Below the pieces are notes generated by a model, which saw only the letters and a program-made list of their open reading frames with translations, made no database searches and was not told where the DNA came from. Shown one piece after another: positions 1-14,522 of a DNA stretch of 64,000 bases (position 1 is the first letter of the stretch; each line of letters opens with the position of its first letter). Both the position numbers and the translations under genes were made by a program. The stretch spans positions 4,960,001 through 5,024,000 of the forward strand of contig NC_090130.1 in NCBI RefSeq assembly GCF_040581485.1, in the 5' to 3' direction. Source of the stretch: Linepithema humile (lineage: Eukaryota > Arthropoda > Insecta > Hymenoptera > Formicidae).

Positions 1-2559
1 AATCCGAAAAATAACGAAGTCTTGTAAAATCAGTGAAGAACCATCGAGACAATTAGTTGTGCGATAGTTTAAAAAGAAAAAAACTTTAAATTAGCTTAAA
101 AAATCACAATTAAAAATATTTTTATAATTATATACTATATTATAGTGTAGTAAACTTTATCTTGATTCAATTTATGATTGATGTCTTAATAATTAAAAAA
201 AAATTTTTAAGAAGATGATTACTGCACAGAGATTCGTCAAGAAACAATTTTTTACCGAGACGTATTCTTAACGGTTTATTACACTATTGATCACAACGCT
301 ATGACGACGGCAAAGTGATGTTTTCCGTGAAAGAAATTTCTGTAAATCCGCCAATGTATGACAACAAGAGAGGCACGACGGACACCGTTAGATTTGTGAT
401 CAATTGGCTAAACATAATCTGGATGTATCTACCGCTGTCGGTTCGTTTTTGTTTGCCACAGTTTCGTCCTAGTATGCATGTTCGTTCAAGCAGAAGCCCT
501 TTTGGAAAAGGCAGATGGGACTAATATGAACTCGATTTTTCCTCTGAAGAAATGAACTCATTCTTTCGAAGGTGTTGGGTTGCTCATCGACATGGAAACA
601 AATGAGATTTATCGTTCCGTACATGTGCGTTTTGCTATGGCAACATCGTTCTTTGTCGTTGAAAAACGAACGCTCTCTTGTAATAGTTTGGTTTTATATA
701 CCCAGTCACACGAAATGCAAGAAAAGAAAAAAAAGGATGAGAAAAATGATGTGTCACGCAGTAAGCATTATTTCTAAATTCCTTGATTCGCAATTAATTC
801 CTAATTAAATTCTAACATTTCCTAATTTGCTGATTGATAATATAAATTCTGCTTGTAATATTATTAGAATAACAATGCTAAAAAATAAGAAAACCATCTG
901 TAAAGTTTTCTTATATTCGCATATATATATTAATAATTTTACCAATGTTATTGACAAAATGCTAATAAATGAGAAAAACAAAAATACGAGAATCTAGAAA
1001 AAATCTTTGAAGATACTTGCAGCGATTTTTAACACGAAATTGTCGATTTAAACTATAGAAGTAAATAATTACAAAATATATGATATAGGCATGTGTTTAT
1101 CTCAAATAAATATGTACATGTTCTACATACTTAAATAAATGAAAGCAATAAGATTAGATAAAATATACCGCACAAATAATAACACAGTGACCCAGAAAAC
1201 GATTTGCTATTTTCATGTTTTAAAACGCGATTTCCGGCTACATAAATCGCGAAGAAGTATATGTACTCGTAAACATAAAGTGCAAATGTATGTTTTTCAC
1301 GATCGAGAGCCCACTAAAATCCCGGTGACAGTGATATCAGCTATCGCGGCCTCTCAGACAACGGGAACACTCGTAAACCTTTCCGCACGCAGGGCACGAA
1401 ATTCGCGTCGCGATCGTATTTCCCGGCTGAATTGACCGCTGTGTAAAAATACGATTCGCGATTGGACATAACGAGAGTCCCCGCAAATAAATTAGAGTAG
1501 AGAAATTACGATTGCTATCCCGCAATAATTCTTGCACAACAACCGAAAAAATCGAAAAAAACGGCCCTATAAAAATTCAAAAGATTTTGCATAAAATTTC
1601 TGATTTCACAAATTTTTAATTTCAAAAACTGGATTAAACTTTGCTCTTTTAATGCCAAAATCAACATTTGAAAAAGTTTTTTCTTTTATTTATAATCAAA
1701 ATTATTTATTAGATTATTTGCATTGTATTTCTTTCCACTAACAAAATAATTGTATTCAAAACGTGGCCTAGAAGCAAAAGACTGCATATACTTACTAATC
1801 TCGACAATCTTGCGTCTTTTTTTTAAATGTCTCTGCTAAATAAGGCAACTCCACGGACAAAGATGGGGTTAACGGCTTTACGAAAGCGTGATCGTGCGAT
1901 GCGGGATTTCTCAAGATAAGATGTATAGTCGCTTCTAGCGGAGAGAGGCGCGACATAGGCTCTAATGTCTTTTCGTATCTAAGCTCGTATCCCAAGATGT
2001 AGTCATCAGAAAGAAGATGGAGAGAGCACTACGAAAACCACGTTGTCTGAGAAATTGAGCTACAACATCGCTTGGCGTCCGGCGCAACGAAAAAATAGCG
2101 CGGCATCCGCGAGATTTCAGGAACGCGACGACGACTCGGCGCATTGAAGTGCCGTTCATTATGGCACGCTCGGTCCTATTAATCGAAAATATGAGGAATG
2201 CCGAAGAGCAAATGAGTCAGGTATTTCTACGTTGCGACTAGCTGAGTGCGCGATCAGCGCGACAATGTGCGAATCGTCGTCATTGTCGTAATTGATTATC
2301 GCGAGAAGATTATTAAACACAGTCGGCCGCGTCGAGCAAAGAAATCTCATTTTACAAAGCAAAATCAAAGAGACACAATCGAGGGAAGACCATGTGCGCC
2401 TTGAACTTTTTCTTTTTCAGTTGCAACTTTGGCTAAAACAAAGACATTGAATCAGTGACCAGTCATTTTTCACAGAATTTTTTTGAAAGAATATAATAAT
2501 ACACTACTCCCTCCCCTCCTTCCCCTTCGCCTCATATAACATAGAGAACACTTTCAGAT
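1..2559. other. AT-rich stretch, no gene recognised
   Basis: Mostly AT-rich DNA with two more GC-rich patches (about 1.2-1.5 kb and 1.8-2.4 kb). Open frames are all under 100 codons, have no recognisable domain and overlap on both strands. I see no RNA gene, promoter or repeat I can support here. Confidence 0.5.
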
Positions 2560-3195
2560 GCTTAAAATTGAGCAATTTTCAAACCGCTGTAATTCGGTAA
2601 AAAATCATCGCAGATAAAAGATTGAAAAAGCATTTTAAAACTTGACTTTCATGTGCTTTAGATCGTTTTTTGAAAATTTTTTGTCTTTACATTTCTGAGT
2701 TCGAAAAAAGAACATATTGTTTTGTTCTTAAAATTAACACTACGCATGTTCAACACTCTACAGCTCAATAAAAAAATTTTTCTTGCAAAATTTATAATGT
2801 TTATATATACAAGATTCCAGCTTTAAAAAGTTTTTCTCATTTTTTATCTACAATGTTTTTTTTGTCGATTACGTAGCAGAACAGTGCGGCCGGGGAACGG
2901 CTGAGTGCGCGCCATTAATACGTACGCCGTAACGTCGAGACGTCAAACGCTTAAAATTGACCAATTTTCAAACCACTGTAACTAGACGAAAAATCATCAT
3001 AGACAAAAAATTAAAAAAGTATTTTAAAGCTTGAAGCTTGGATATATAAATATTACAACTTTTGTGAGAAAAATTCTTTAAAAATCGAACTGCAGAATGT
3101 TATAGTACGTAGAGTTAATTTTAAGAACAAAACAATACGTTTTTTCTTCGAGCTTAAAAATGTAGATAAAAATAAAAAAATTTTCAAAAGATTTA
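2560..3195. repeat. Decayed repeat with direct and inverted copies
   Basis: A block of about 85 bp beginning GCTTAAAATTG at 2560 recurs in the same orientation at 2949, with clear similarity but many substitutions. The sequence following the first copy (about 2660-2835) recurs as its reverse complement after the second copy (about 3025-3192). The shared core is TTAATTTTAAGAACAAAACA, read on the plus strand in the second copy and on the minus strand in the first. The 2870-2948 spacer is GC-rich. This looks like an old non-autonomous element or a rearranged pair of copies. It encodes nothing recognisable. Divergence of roughly a quarter of positions in the inverted part suggests age. Confidence 0.55.
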
Positions 3196-6100
3196 TGTTT
3201 TCATGCAACCAATATGGTTTCCAATTTTCCTTATTTTATTATTCAATTTATTCTTTTTATTTGCATAGATAAAAAAAACCGGTTTTTGTAGCATGTAATA
3301 GTATTCAATGTTGTAAAGAATAAATGTCGGCAATTTTAACTGAATAGCATGAAGATAACCAAATCAGTTGCAATTTGTTTCGCGCTGTTAGATTAATAAC
3401 AAAAGATTGAATAGTAATATTTCACGGAAATACCTGAAGATACGAGTAATTAAGTTATCGATTGACGCCTTATTCTTCAATAATAAGTAATTTTTTTAAA
3501 ATTGTAGAACGATGCTATAGCTCAATTGTGATACAACAATATATATAAATAAAAAATATTAGCATTTAAATACAAATGTCCAGTTTGATAAGTTACGTTA
3601 TTTATACAACACTGGTTAAATCATCAATCAGTAATCTCACTATTTTATTTTCTGTGTCTTATACTGTATAGGATTAACAATTACATATCATATCTCGATA
3701 TGCTAAATAATGTATTATTAGACATAGCGCCGTTCACTACGCATTTATTCGTATTGGAAACTGAAATTGATTCGCAAGATTCAAGACATTATTGAAAATA
3801 TTTCATCCGCCTTTCCGATAAAAATACAAAGAGGAAAAAAGCAACCATCGGACACTGTGCACGGTGGCGTATCGATTTCGCGAGGGCCGAGGTCGAGGAA
3901 TTATTTCGAACGAGCTGCGAAGAAACAGGATCTTTCGTACACACGTCCTTCGGTAGGGATTCTCCCGCGGGAAGGGCGTAGGCGAATCTTCGATCTCGGG
4001 GGCCGCTGGAAGTCAACCTCTCTCGGCATACGACCTCACGGGAACTGGAAGCGCGGTCGCGTATCTCGAATCTACTTTGTGTCCTTTCACAAAGCAAGGA
4101 GAGGTACAGGGTACGCCCGCCGATCCGGAGAGGATGTACATTTCAGTGATCTACAGTGCGACTGGAATCAAGTCGGCAGCATTGCGATCTCCGGCGAAGC
4201 CACGCGAGATTTCGTGGACTCGCAAAATAGTCAAGTTTCACGGATTCTGGCAGACAGATTTACGAAGCTCTACGATGAGAAAAAGATGTGCGCATCACAA
4301 GAATATTTCAACGATTGTACGACCGATATATTTTCATCGATGAATAAAAATAATAAAAATACTAAACTAGTGTGGATTTCTAAGATGAAATATATATTCT
4401 AATAGTAAGAAATACAATATATCCGTTTCGTAATTGTTGCTACTTCTTGAGAATAGAAGGGCAGATAATCGGAATTTTTTACAAAGTAAATATAGCGAAA
4501 ATGTAGATTCTATATGCTCCCCACTGTTACTTACAAGCCTAAACTAACGAGTGCATCGTATCGATGGGGGAGAAAAAATTGTCGAGGTTTGCTTGGATAT
4601 CGACGGGCGGCGATGACGAATCAACAACGATCAGAATCGACCGATTAACGTACGCCGAGTGTTTAGAATGCCGATGTGACAAAGTACCATAGGCACCTAA
4701 CTAGACTTCGACATCTGGCAATTCGTCACGGGATGCTCTCCCGTTCGATATTTCAAGTAAGCCCGAGAACGGCGGCTGCCATCGGCACACTCTGTGAATA
4801 ATTTCACAATACCGCTAACGAGAGTCTAGTGGTGGATTCGGTCGAAGCCGCACTCTCGAGACCGCGTCCAATCGTGCTGCAGCATCATGCCGCAACGGCG
4901 AAAAACACTTCCGCGCCTGTGAAAATCAAGCGGCTGCGGTACCCATCGCGAATATGCCGTTTCGTGACAAACCTGAGAATTGTTTATTTCGCGTCTCGCC
5001 GAACCAGCCAGAGAATCTTTATACGCCTGATTCCCAGATAATTCGTCGGCAGCAGTTTACGCATTTTTCTTCGCCTAGCAATCGATCGAGTGAAAGTCCA
5101 GCGGCACTCCTCATAAGCGGTTCCCGCGATCGCTCTACCCGACGTCCATCTCAATTATAAAAGTCGATCAAAGTGCAACGCATTGCTGAATACTTTCCAA
5201 CGCTCTTCCCGACTTTCCAATACTGAAAATTCTAACTGTATAGCTCTGTATTTTTTAATAAATTATGACGCTCTCTTGATCTCAGTATACAATATCAAAT
5301 TAAAATTTATCCCGAATGAAATTGTCGATATTTTTGCGAGAGTAGCATCAAGTTTAAAATATAATACTTATGTAGAGATTAGCTCTATTCAAAAATTTAA
5401 TATTGTCCTACAATCCTTTAGGAAAATCGTTCAGTTTTCGAGCAAGTCTCTTACACATCTGCGTAAGCAGCTCTGCTTTCTTGCGTAAGCAGAAATGTCA
5501 AATGAATACCGAATGACGATGATACAGTCGCCGATTTCTTACCGTTTCAATACCGACGACAAGAAGCAACGATCCGTCTCGTCGGTGACGAGGTACCCTG
5601 CTGTCTAAATACGCTTAATGGATGACAACTATAAACTACCGCAGCAGCACATAACATGGAACCACGGAACGAATATCGTTCCGCACGATTGAGCGCGCCC
5701 CTTCCCTCCCCTCGCGCGAAGCTCTCGATCTCTCTGGAGCACTAGGACCCTCACTCACCAACTCGTTGGTCATTATCATCACGTTCCGGTATGTGAAACC
5801 CTATAGGTTCACCCTGCGTGATCGCTGATGGCAGGAGCTCGCTCTTGCGCGGTAATTTAAATACGAAAGTACATTCCATAAATCCTGAACAAGATATGCG
5901 GAATCATCTATTGACGATTATCTCAGACGAATATCTCAGAAATTGACGAGAGAAATAGACACACACGTGTTAAAATATCTCTAAATGCACACATTTTACC
6001 TTTTATTGCATTATTAAATGGAAATATCCATACGTTGCTTAGTTAATTAAAAATAGAATAAGAATTCCGTGAATTTAAAGATAAATATAGTTGATTGTTT

Positions 6101-8631
6101 TTTTTATTTTAGTAAAAACGCGCGATAGTGAAAGTTAGATATAATTTTCATAAGATATAATTTTCATATAATATTGCGTCTTTTAATCGTACTACAAGAT
6201 TATAGCACGATTTCTCATCAAAGAAGCGATAGCTCCGCCAATGGAATTAAACAATTCGCAATTGCTATTCCAGACGAAACGGTGGCTAAACGCAGAATTC
6301 GTTGCAATTGGCCCTTTGATGAGGTCCCTTTATCCCGCAGGACAAAACCACAAGAGCCACAAATTTAACCGCGCGGACGCGCGGCGTTGAAGCGGCGACA
6401 CATCATTCGATAAATCTGCTTGGCGCGCTAAAGTTGAGAGTTGAATGAATGGCGTTACGGGCCGATGAACATGCTGAATGCTAGACGAGACCGACTCGTT
6501 GACACGGTAGTCAAAATATTGAGGGAGTGCTGAATCGCCGCCGTTGCGTTTCCCTTTTTATTTTCCCGCTGAATTATCGAACATACGAGCTGCCATGGTG
6601 TGTGAGCAGCATTTACGAGTTCGAGCACCCTTGGGAATCCAGATTTGTGGAATCGACATATCATCTGCGACAGTAACTTCAACTACGGACGTTTGTTGTT
6701 CGATTGCTCTAACAGAGCTGATTTATTGTGCAAATACTAAAGATCCCATCTGACAAAGAAATTTATATCGTTCTTTATTTATATTCTGATAGATTCGCCA
6801 GAAGACGAATAGTTAAGAATTAAGATAATTCTAATTTTTAATTCACATATCAATTTGTTTAGATTGACTTTATAAGATGAGGATATCATTAGAATGAATT
6901 GTAATATTTTCCAATTTTGTCGAGATATTAATAGTTTCAAATTCTATAAATAATCGTAAATGTATAACAAAACTTTGTGCTTCATTTAATTTTTAAGACG
7001 TAAGAAAATTTTTTATATTTTGCGACTTTGCCTAAAAGCAAACTTGATATACTTGGTGTTACATATGTTGTTTTGAGCGTCGAGAGCTCTCGTATAATCC
7101 GCTAATACGATACGTTGGCTCTGATGCAAATCTGATTCAAATCTAGCAGAAAATCGTGTCATGGTTGGCTAATGGTCGGCGGTATGACGCGCCGCGAATA
7201 CGTGAGACAATGTACAGAGAGAGAGGTGAAACTTTCTCGATGCTGTTTTGTTCCGTGATGCGTAGATTAGCATTTAAATTGCCGGAGCTATCGCCGACCT
7301 GACAAACTTCAGAGATAGGATTCCTTGCCGACGAATTAACTTTCCGCTTTTGCAATGCGTACCAGCCGACTTAAGCCTGCAGCAGACTATGTAACTTTTT
7401 GCAGCAATTGCCACGATAAATTGCCGCAATTTACTGGTTGCAACAATTATTTTTGTCACTTATCACACTACATGCAACTAAAGTAACGCTACGTAACAAA
7501 AATATTACTAAAAAAATATTACATAAAAAATATTACAATTACATGCAACTAGTTGCTGGAATTAGAACTGGTTAAATCTAAATCTTGTGCAACTACTGCA
7601 ACCAAACTACTGCACCAACGTGCTTCTAAAAATTGCGTAGTATGATAATAAAAAAGTTGCGATACTTTGTCGTGGCAATCAAATTGCTTTAAAGATTTAA
7701 AGCAGCAATATAATCATTCTCAAATTCACCTTAAATTTTTTGTTGTTAAGCCAAAAATATTTAACATACCAATGCTGCATTAAATGAGTTTTATAGTAAC
7801 CTTTCTCAAGCTTAGAACCAAAAGCGTCCATTTTCTAATTCTAACGAGTGTTTTCGCACAATGGTACGCCGAAGGTACCTAATAAAAATAACGGGACTCT
7901 AGTATTGGTTGACAAACGTCGACGCCCTCTTTTTACAACGGGTTCACAAACTGCACTAAACTTGTGACTAACGTCCTAACGCCCCAATGGCCTTGTTAAT
8001 TTTACGATAGATAGGAAGAAAAAAGGTAAAAAAAAAAAAGTTTCACTTTTTCTTAAAAAATTCGTTCTACATTTGTCTAAAATAGATATAATGCAGGAGA
8101 AAAGGTAATTTATGTCATAATTGCCCGTAACTAAACAAGCTTGCGTCAATAGAAAGTAAAGAGTAACACCACTAAACATATAAAACACAAAAAAAAGGAA
8201 ACGTTAATATTTTTTTTGCAATCTTGACCCTTATAACGAGAACCTACTTTTCATAAAGAATTTTAGAATACCTTAGGATTAATGACAATTTATGACATGG
8301 AGCGCTTCTATAATTTTGTTTCGAAAACAAAATTCTGCTTATTTAAATTGAATTTAAAATTAAATTTTTTAATTAAAAAAAAAATTGAATTCAAAGAAAT
8401 AAATGTCTATGATTAAAATAGAATAATCAAATATATACATATAACAATTAGTACCATCGCGGTTGTTGGTGCAAAAGAATTTATTTCATATTGAAATTAT
8501 TCATCTACATAGAGTCAATATAATATATACTGATCCCAAAACAGATTGAAAAATATAAAAGATTTTCTATGTATTTTTAAACCAATTTATATCAGACAAA
8601 GAAACAAGACAGGAACATCTAATTCTCAACG

Positions 8632-8635
<4 letters not shown>
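3196..8635. other. No gene recognised; low-complexity AT-rich DNA with GC-richer islands
   Basis: Contains the longest ordinary open frame of the window (211 codons, 3767-4402 plus). It starts at a non-ATG codon, is open in the opposite direction over much of its length, and shows no recognisable domain or gene-like composition, so I do not call it a gene. GC-richer patches lie at about 3.85-4.3 kb and 4.8-5.2 kb. A TATAAAAG word near 5155 has no initiator at the expected distance. Confidence 0.45.

Positions 8636-8667
<32 letters not shown>
8636..8667. repeat. (AT)16 microsatellite
   Basis: Uninterrupted AT dinucleotide tract of 32 bp in AT-rich DNA; likely polymorphic in length. Confidence 0.95.
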
Positions 8668-8670
<3 letters not shown>

Positions 8671-11600
8671 CAAACGCGATATCGGGCGACGAAAATCAAA
8701 ACGGCGAGGACGCAACAATATATAAATATATATATATAATTGTTCTACTTTCTTTCATCAAATAATATCTAATGCAACACCATTATTACATTTTCGGGTC
8801 TTTTTGTTCTGAATATAAGCCTCACTATAACGATGTGATCACTTTCGCAAAAAATTTAAAAATATCTTTTGAAACAAATGAATAGATAATGAATAGATAT
8901 TTTTTGCAATGTAGATATGATTTAAATTTAAAAAAATCTTCATACACAATTTATTCTTATTTGACTACTGTATTTACGAATGGCTACTACAGTGGTTATT
9001 CGTTAAGATTATATCGCCGGTTACAAACGGTTATTATATTTAAGACAAGATCATTCTTTAGAATTAACTCTTTTCTTACTATACCACCGTACTAACTTGC
9101 CGAACGTCTATCTTTATTTACGAACAGTCACTAAGGTAGACTTGTGGAAATTTACTAGCCATTGATAGGCAGTAAACCATTGGTTTGCTACTATAGTAGC
9201 AAAGGGTTAATGATCCAGGATTGTGTGATCGTCCTGTCGTAAGCTTAAAATCGTTACTATTGTATTTTCTCGCGGAACCGCGTCTGTATTCTAGCATCGT
9301 TGATCTAAGGATAGAAGAGATCTCTGACATTAACAAACGGCATTCTGTAACTTGGACGGTTTGTTAAATAAAACTTTAAATCTTGAAATAAAGACTATAA
9401 GCTGTGAGGAAGTAGTTTTTCATTTTAAGACAAAGGCTGTTTTAAAATTCAATATATTTTCGCTACATCATTCTGAACTTTTTTCAGATGTATCTTTAAA
9501 GAAACCATTTTCTGTAAGCGTAAAATATAATATTCATTAAAAATCGCTATTTATCGCGAACGTTCGAACCAAAAATATGTCTGTTATAATTAGTAAATTT
9601 GTCTTAAAAAAGTTATTTTCGGGCGGAGATATTGTAATCGAATACGATACATAACATATCAATCTTACCGTCGGAAGTAAATGATAATCGGATTCTAAGA
9701 AATAGCAATATCTGAGACTCTGGTTTTGTAGCAAGGATGTGATAGATAATTCTCATAACATATGTCAGACAGATAAAAGATTAGAATTTTCTAAAATGGA
9801 TATAAAGTTTCAAAAATAAACAAAAAGAAACGATTATCCTGTTGTTGCAGATAAAAATCTTCGTAAAAAAATATAATGTAAAACCACTAGAAAAAATGAT
9901 TTGAAAAATTCCATTTTGATTATGCCGCTTTTCTTCGTAAATAAATTTACTCATTGTCAGTTGTCAAGCTATATAGATAACCTTTACATATTATTTGACA
10001 ATGTAGATTCGAGTTTAAAAGTTTAAATATATGATATTATTAATTATTTCTTCCTTAATATGTAGCACAATTCGTCAGATAATCACGACTGTTAAAGAAA
10101 CGTGGTTTCGATCGTGAGAAAGACGTCAAGTACGGACAAACAAACGTATTATTTTCACTCACAACTGACAGTGTTCATTACGGCGCATACTAATTACGAC
10201 TTAATTTCTTATGGCTTAATCTGTCTTGCACCAACTCCGGCGCGCCAAGTACGCCCAGTTTCAAGAACGACGACTAAACTGCTTACTAATCGTGTCGCAT
10301 GCTCGACGCCACGTTCCTAACATTAACGTTTTTGTAGCGCGCAATTCTCTGCGGCGCGACTTTCCCCGGCGCGCACAAAGTTCCGCGTTCGACAATTAGA
10401 CGATCGTTGAGAATTTCACTCTAATGAATAATAATCGATTCAGAGGAGAGGTGTGCGTTCCATTAAGCATACCACCTCTCGAGCACTGTATTGTGCTCAC
10501 AAATTGATTTCGCTTTCTTAAATGAATTGCCATGCTAATGATGAGAGTGCGGTATTTTTGAAGTAAAATCGTTAACCCTACTTTCGGGCCGATTCGTAAT
10601 TGTTCCTCGAACGCAGCCTAACCGGGTTAAATTGCCTGCCTTTCATTACTTTTCGATTTAAAAAGATATAAAAAATTACGCGGAAAGGTTCGCTTAAGAA
10701 GCGTTTTATAAATACACGCACATAATATGAGATAAAAAAGATATGATTTGTTGCAATTCAGTTCGAAGAGACTTTTGTGACATGATCGCATACGGATCTG
10801 GAGTTTCGTGAAATCATTGTCGGGAGATTGATGACGATGATAGAAACATGTTGTTTGCGACGCCATATGGTGGTAGATACAGTGCGCTTAATTCTTTCGT
10901 TCCATATTTGGCGCGGCTGCTTTTTCGTTTGCGAGTGATATAAGGACAAAGTAGGTTTGGAAATATCGCAGATCTTTATTCGCGGTGTCAGCTAGATATC
11001 GTCATTCATTATTAATGAAAAGCACGTTCGCAATTTCATTCGCCGGCAGAAAAACCGGCGAACGTGGCCGGCCGGGGAAAATTGCCCGACATTTATATGA
11101 CAATAATCGCGCGGAGGCAGGTGCATGAGATAAGTCTTGTGTGAGATTCAACGGAGCGGAATCGCGCCGATCAGGCCGTCGATCTGGTCGGCGGCGACTA
11201 ATCACGCGACAAACGCCGTGGATGCTAATGACCGGTTCTGATCTTCAACTTCGTCGAGTGGTACCCGTATATCTCAGCGCTAAGTAGCCATTAATACGAC
11301 GTCGCTCGCGTGTCACTCCCAGCGACGCTGAAAGAGACGAATGGCCGTGTGGTGTGCCCACGTACGTTACTTCTCCCGCGTGGATTGTCACGGCTCCACC
11401 TATACAATCGCAGTCAGTCGCGTCGCTCCTGACACTGGCTCCGCGTCGCTTTCCGACAAACTTTTAACTCAAAACTGCCGATTCCCGTCGCGTTGATTTA
11501 AAGCGCCCGAAGATAGATGACGGCTGATGAACAATCTATTAAGATCGATACGCCGTCGCCCGTTTTCATTCATTCGTCGCTCATGTCGCCGGCGTGTTTG

Positions 11601-14393
11601 CCTCGCGGATCCTGTCTTATGCGTTACGATCGATCGATTCCTGAATGATTGAATGACAACTTTGAAGACTGATTTAAGCCGCTACCGCGGCTACGCTGGC
11701 TTTAATCACGCGAGCGCGAGTGTTGAAGAACTTTAGATTTATCGCGAATTAAATATGATAAATTTATCGGTAGATGCGAGAAGAAATGCGATGATTGTAT
11801 GATCAATTATTTAGACATTTAATCAAAACCAATTCTTTACAATCTGAAAGTATGTAGTGTGAAGAATGAAAGGTTTTCAATGATTATTATAAAAGAAATG
11901 TTTGAAACGAGAAAACGCTTGGTGACATAACTCGTACGCGGTATCTATTCGACCGTTGCAATTTCGCTGTGCTGTAACCATAAATCGTTGCAAGAATAGA
12001 AAAAAATATGGTAAAAAGAAAAAAAAGTTAAAGAGAAATGTGTTTTGAAAGTATATAGCCTTTATTTTATTTATTTCACTCTATTTTCTGTAACCTTACT
12101 TTTGTGCCTTTAAAACCTGCTGTAACAATTGCTCCAAAAAAAGGGAAAAAATGTGTCATCTTTAACAAAGCAAGGTCGTATATAAAATAAAATAAAAAAA
12201 GAGAAATCCAGATGTTCTTAGACTACACACGTAAACGAGTTTCCTACTTATAATTTGTATAATTTAAGAAATATATATTTGCATTTATGATAAAATTTTT
12301 AAATAAAATTATTTTATCAATTTAAATATTATAAATTAAAAAAAAAATAACTGCAATGATAATAATAAAAAGAAGATTCTACGAAACCTTCCAGAGCTTT
12401 TGGTATTATCTATTGTAAAGAAAGGCGGGGAAAGAAGAGAAATGGACGAGAGGAAGAAAGCAGCAGCGTATCGCTCCTCGATCTTAACCGTTTTTCGAGT
12501 CGCCGTTGTTGCGATCCTGTTCGGTGGAAGTCCGTGGCTGAACCGTTTGCTTTACTACCGTCACGTGTAAACCAAGCGCGGACGTGCAACATGAACGGAA
12601 AAGAACGATCGTGTCTATGAGCTTAGAGGAGCGTCGGGCGTGCTGGTCTACCGACTCTCGCGAATCCCGGCGCACAGTGCCAGCTAGTTAAGATAACGAT
12701 CCGAGCGCGATGTTGAACAATGCCGTAAAGTAGCGCAACCGGCAGTGAATCAAGTCTTATGGCGAAAACGTGAACGATTAGCGCCGATCTGTGTTAACAC
12801 CGCGGATCCGTGCGCGACACACCGGTCCGTACGTTTCCAAGCAGGGCTGCGGATCGCTGTAGAATCCTTTAACCGCGGCGTTCTCCGATCTCCGTGGAAC
12901 AAAGACGCTAGTCCGCGGAATGTAATTGGACAATCAACCGTGCGTTTCGATAAATCGCGTTTTCTCGACGGTGGTCGCGATCAGTTCTACGGACAGGCGG
13001 ATACCTGGGCGTCGTTTGCGAACATGATTATCGCGGCTGGATGATTATCGCGGGCCACCAACGACGTTCGATGTCACGTTATCGAGAATCAGGATGATGT
13101 TAAGCATCTCGATAGCACAATAAAATCGAATCTCGATAATCGATAATCAAATAAAGTAACAAAATTTTAAAAACCGTTTAAAAGAATTTTCGCGCATTAT
13201 CACATGTCATTCTGTCTTCGCATAAATCTTTACTTCAACAAGAGCAGCTGTCATTTCATATAAAGCGGTTTTTATTTTCAGTTCCGAAGGATGATCGAGC
13301 TCTAAAAAATTTTGACATAGGTCGCAACGATCACGTGAAACAATTTGTATTCTCAGAAATGGAAGGCGAGATGGTGAATCGGCGAAAACTCGCGCGATCG
13401 CTGTCGGTGTTCCGGAAGTAAAATGCATACGGGGGAGAGTAGTGAGGCCAAAGATGGCGAGAGCAAAAAAAAAGGGCAATACTCGAAGGGTCGCAAAAGT
13501 CGAAAGGACAATCGCTCGTCAAGCGGACGTCAAAACATCCCCAAGGATCCGTGGCGAATCAGATTCTCACAGTAGACCGGTAACACGTGGTCGTGGTGGA
13601 TGCCAGCGGCGGAGGTTCCACATGAAACGAAGGAGACGCGATCCGACCGCAAACAAACGAGCGGCAGCGAGAGGGCGCCTATGCGCATTCAAGACCAGAC
13701 AGACGTGTCATTTGTCATGTCTTTCACGCTCTCTAATGACACGCACTGCTTTTGGACGCCTTCTTATACCAAACCGGCACCTGGCACTGACTCGCTTTAT
13801 TATTCTCCTTTTCGATCTCGATCCCTTGGCCCCCCTCGTCTCTCGCCTCCTCTTTCGTTTCATCCTAACCTCCTGTTTCTATCGCGGTAACGCTCGCGCG
13901 ACCTATCTTCGTTGCGTTCGGTTTTTTTTTTTCCTTGACTCTTGTGCTTGGCGTTGCGACGGTTAAATTCGATTTGTTAGGATTAAGAGCGACATCGCGA
14001 CGGAAGTGTCCCGCGCGACTCACCGGGCACTTATTGAATGCAAAAGGATTTGATAAATGAGAATTCGAAGGCACCACTGCATTAAGAGAAGGGTGTAAGA
14101 TTTTGGGCGTGTATAAAGTTTTCAAAATTCTTTACTCGATCCTTATCGCCATTTCGCTCTTAATTTACATCGTAACTTCCGCGATGCGTGAAGTTAGCTA
14201 GTCGTTCTACGAAACACCATGAAATAAATTCATGAGTCTCTCCCGTGCTCCACCGATCTTTGTGTTTCTACTATTTAGCCGTGCGGAGCGAGTTCCGCTC
14301 CGGTAACGCGTCTCGTCGGCAGTCGGCATGATTTAAACTCATTGGATGCCACATCCGCGCGCACACGTTTAGCTCTGACGCGCGTTCACGCAT
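8668..14393. other. No gene recognised
   Basis: AT-rich at 8.7-10.1 kb and 11.75-12.4 kb, and CpG-rich at 10.3-11.7 kb and 12.4-13.1 kb. Open frames are short or mirror each other across strands. The 99-codon frame at 12745-13044 and the 174-codon frame at 13442-13966 (both plus) have Arg-rich, out-of-frame-looking translations and no known motif. Nothing else could be supported. Confidence 0.4.
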
Positions 14394-14522
14394 ATGCGAA
14401 CCGAAAAGCGAGAGACGGCTGCTCGTGTTCGAGGTAGTTGGCGGTCGCTCTCGATCGCCACGCAACCTGCTTCGTACAATCACCCATTCGCTTCTGCCGA
14501 GACCACTTTGACGCTGCCAAGA
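14394..14522 (+). CDS. Possible first coding exon, unrecognised product
   Basis: An ATG at 14394 opens a frame of 43 codons, ending exactly (phase 0) at a strong splice-donor match: exon end CCAAGA followed by GTAAGT at 14523. The encoded peptide begins MRTEKRETAARV and becomes Ser/Thr-rich and acid-poor towards the end, with no domain I know. The 100 bp upstream is CpG-rich, as promoters of this genome could be. No matching downstream acceptor exon was identified, and the reading frame also runs a little way into the intron. It could be a chance ATG beside a chance donor. Product unknown, and the call rests mainly on the donor. Confidence 0.2.

Noticed and set aside
3767..4402. 211-codon open frame, plus strand
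   Set aside because: Non-ATG start, no domain, opposite strand also open, and a different plus frame looks equally protein-like; not enough to call a gene.
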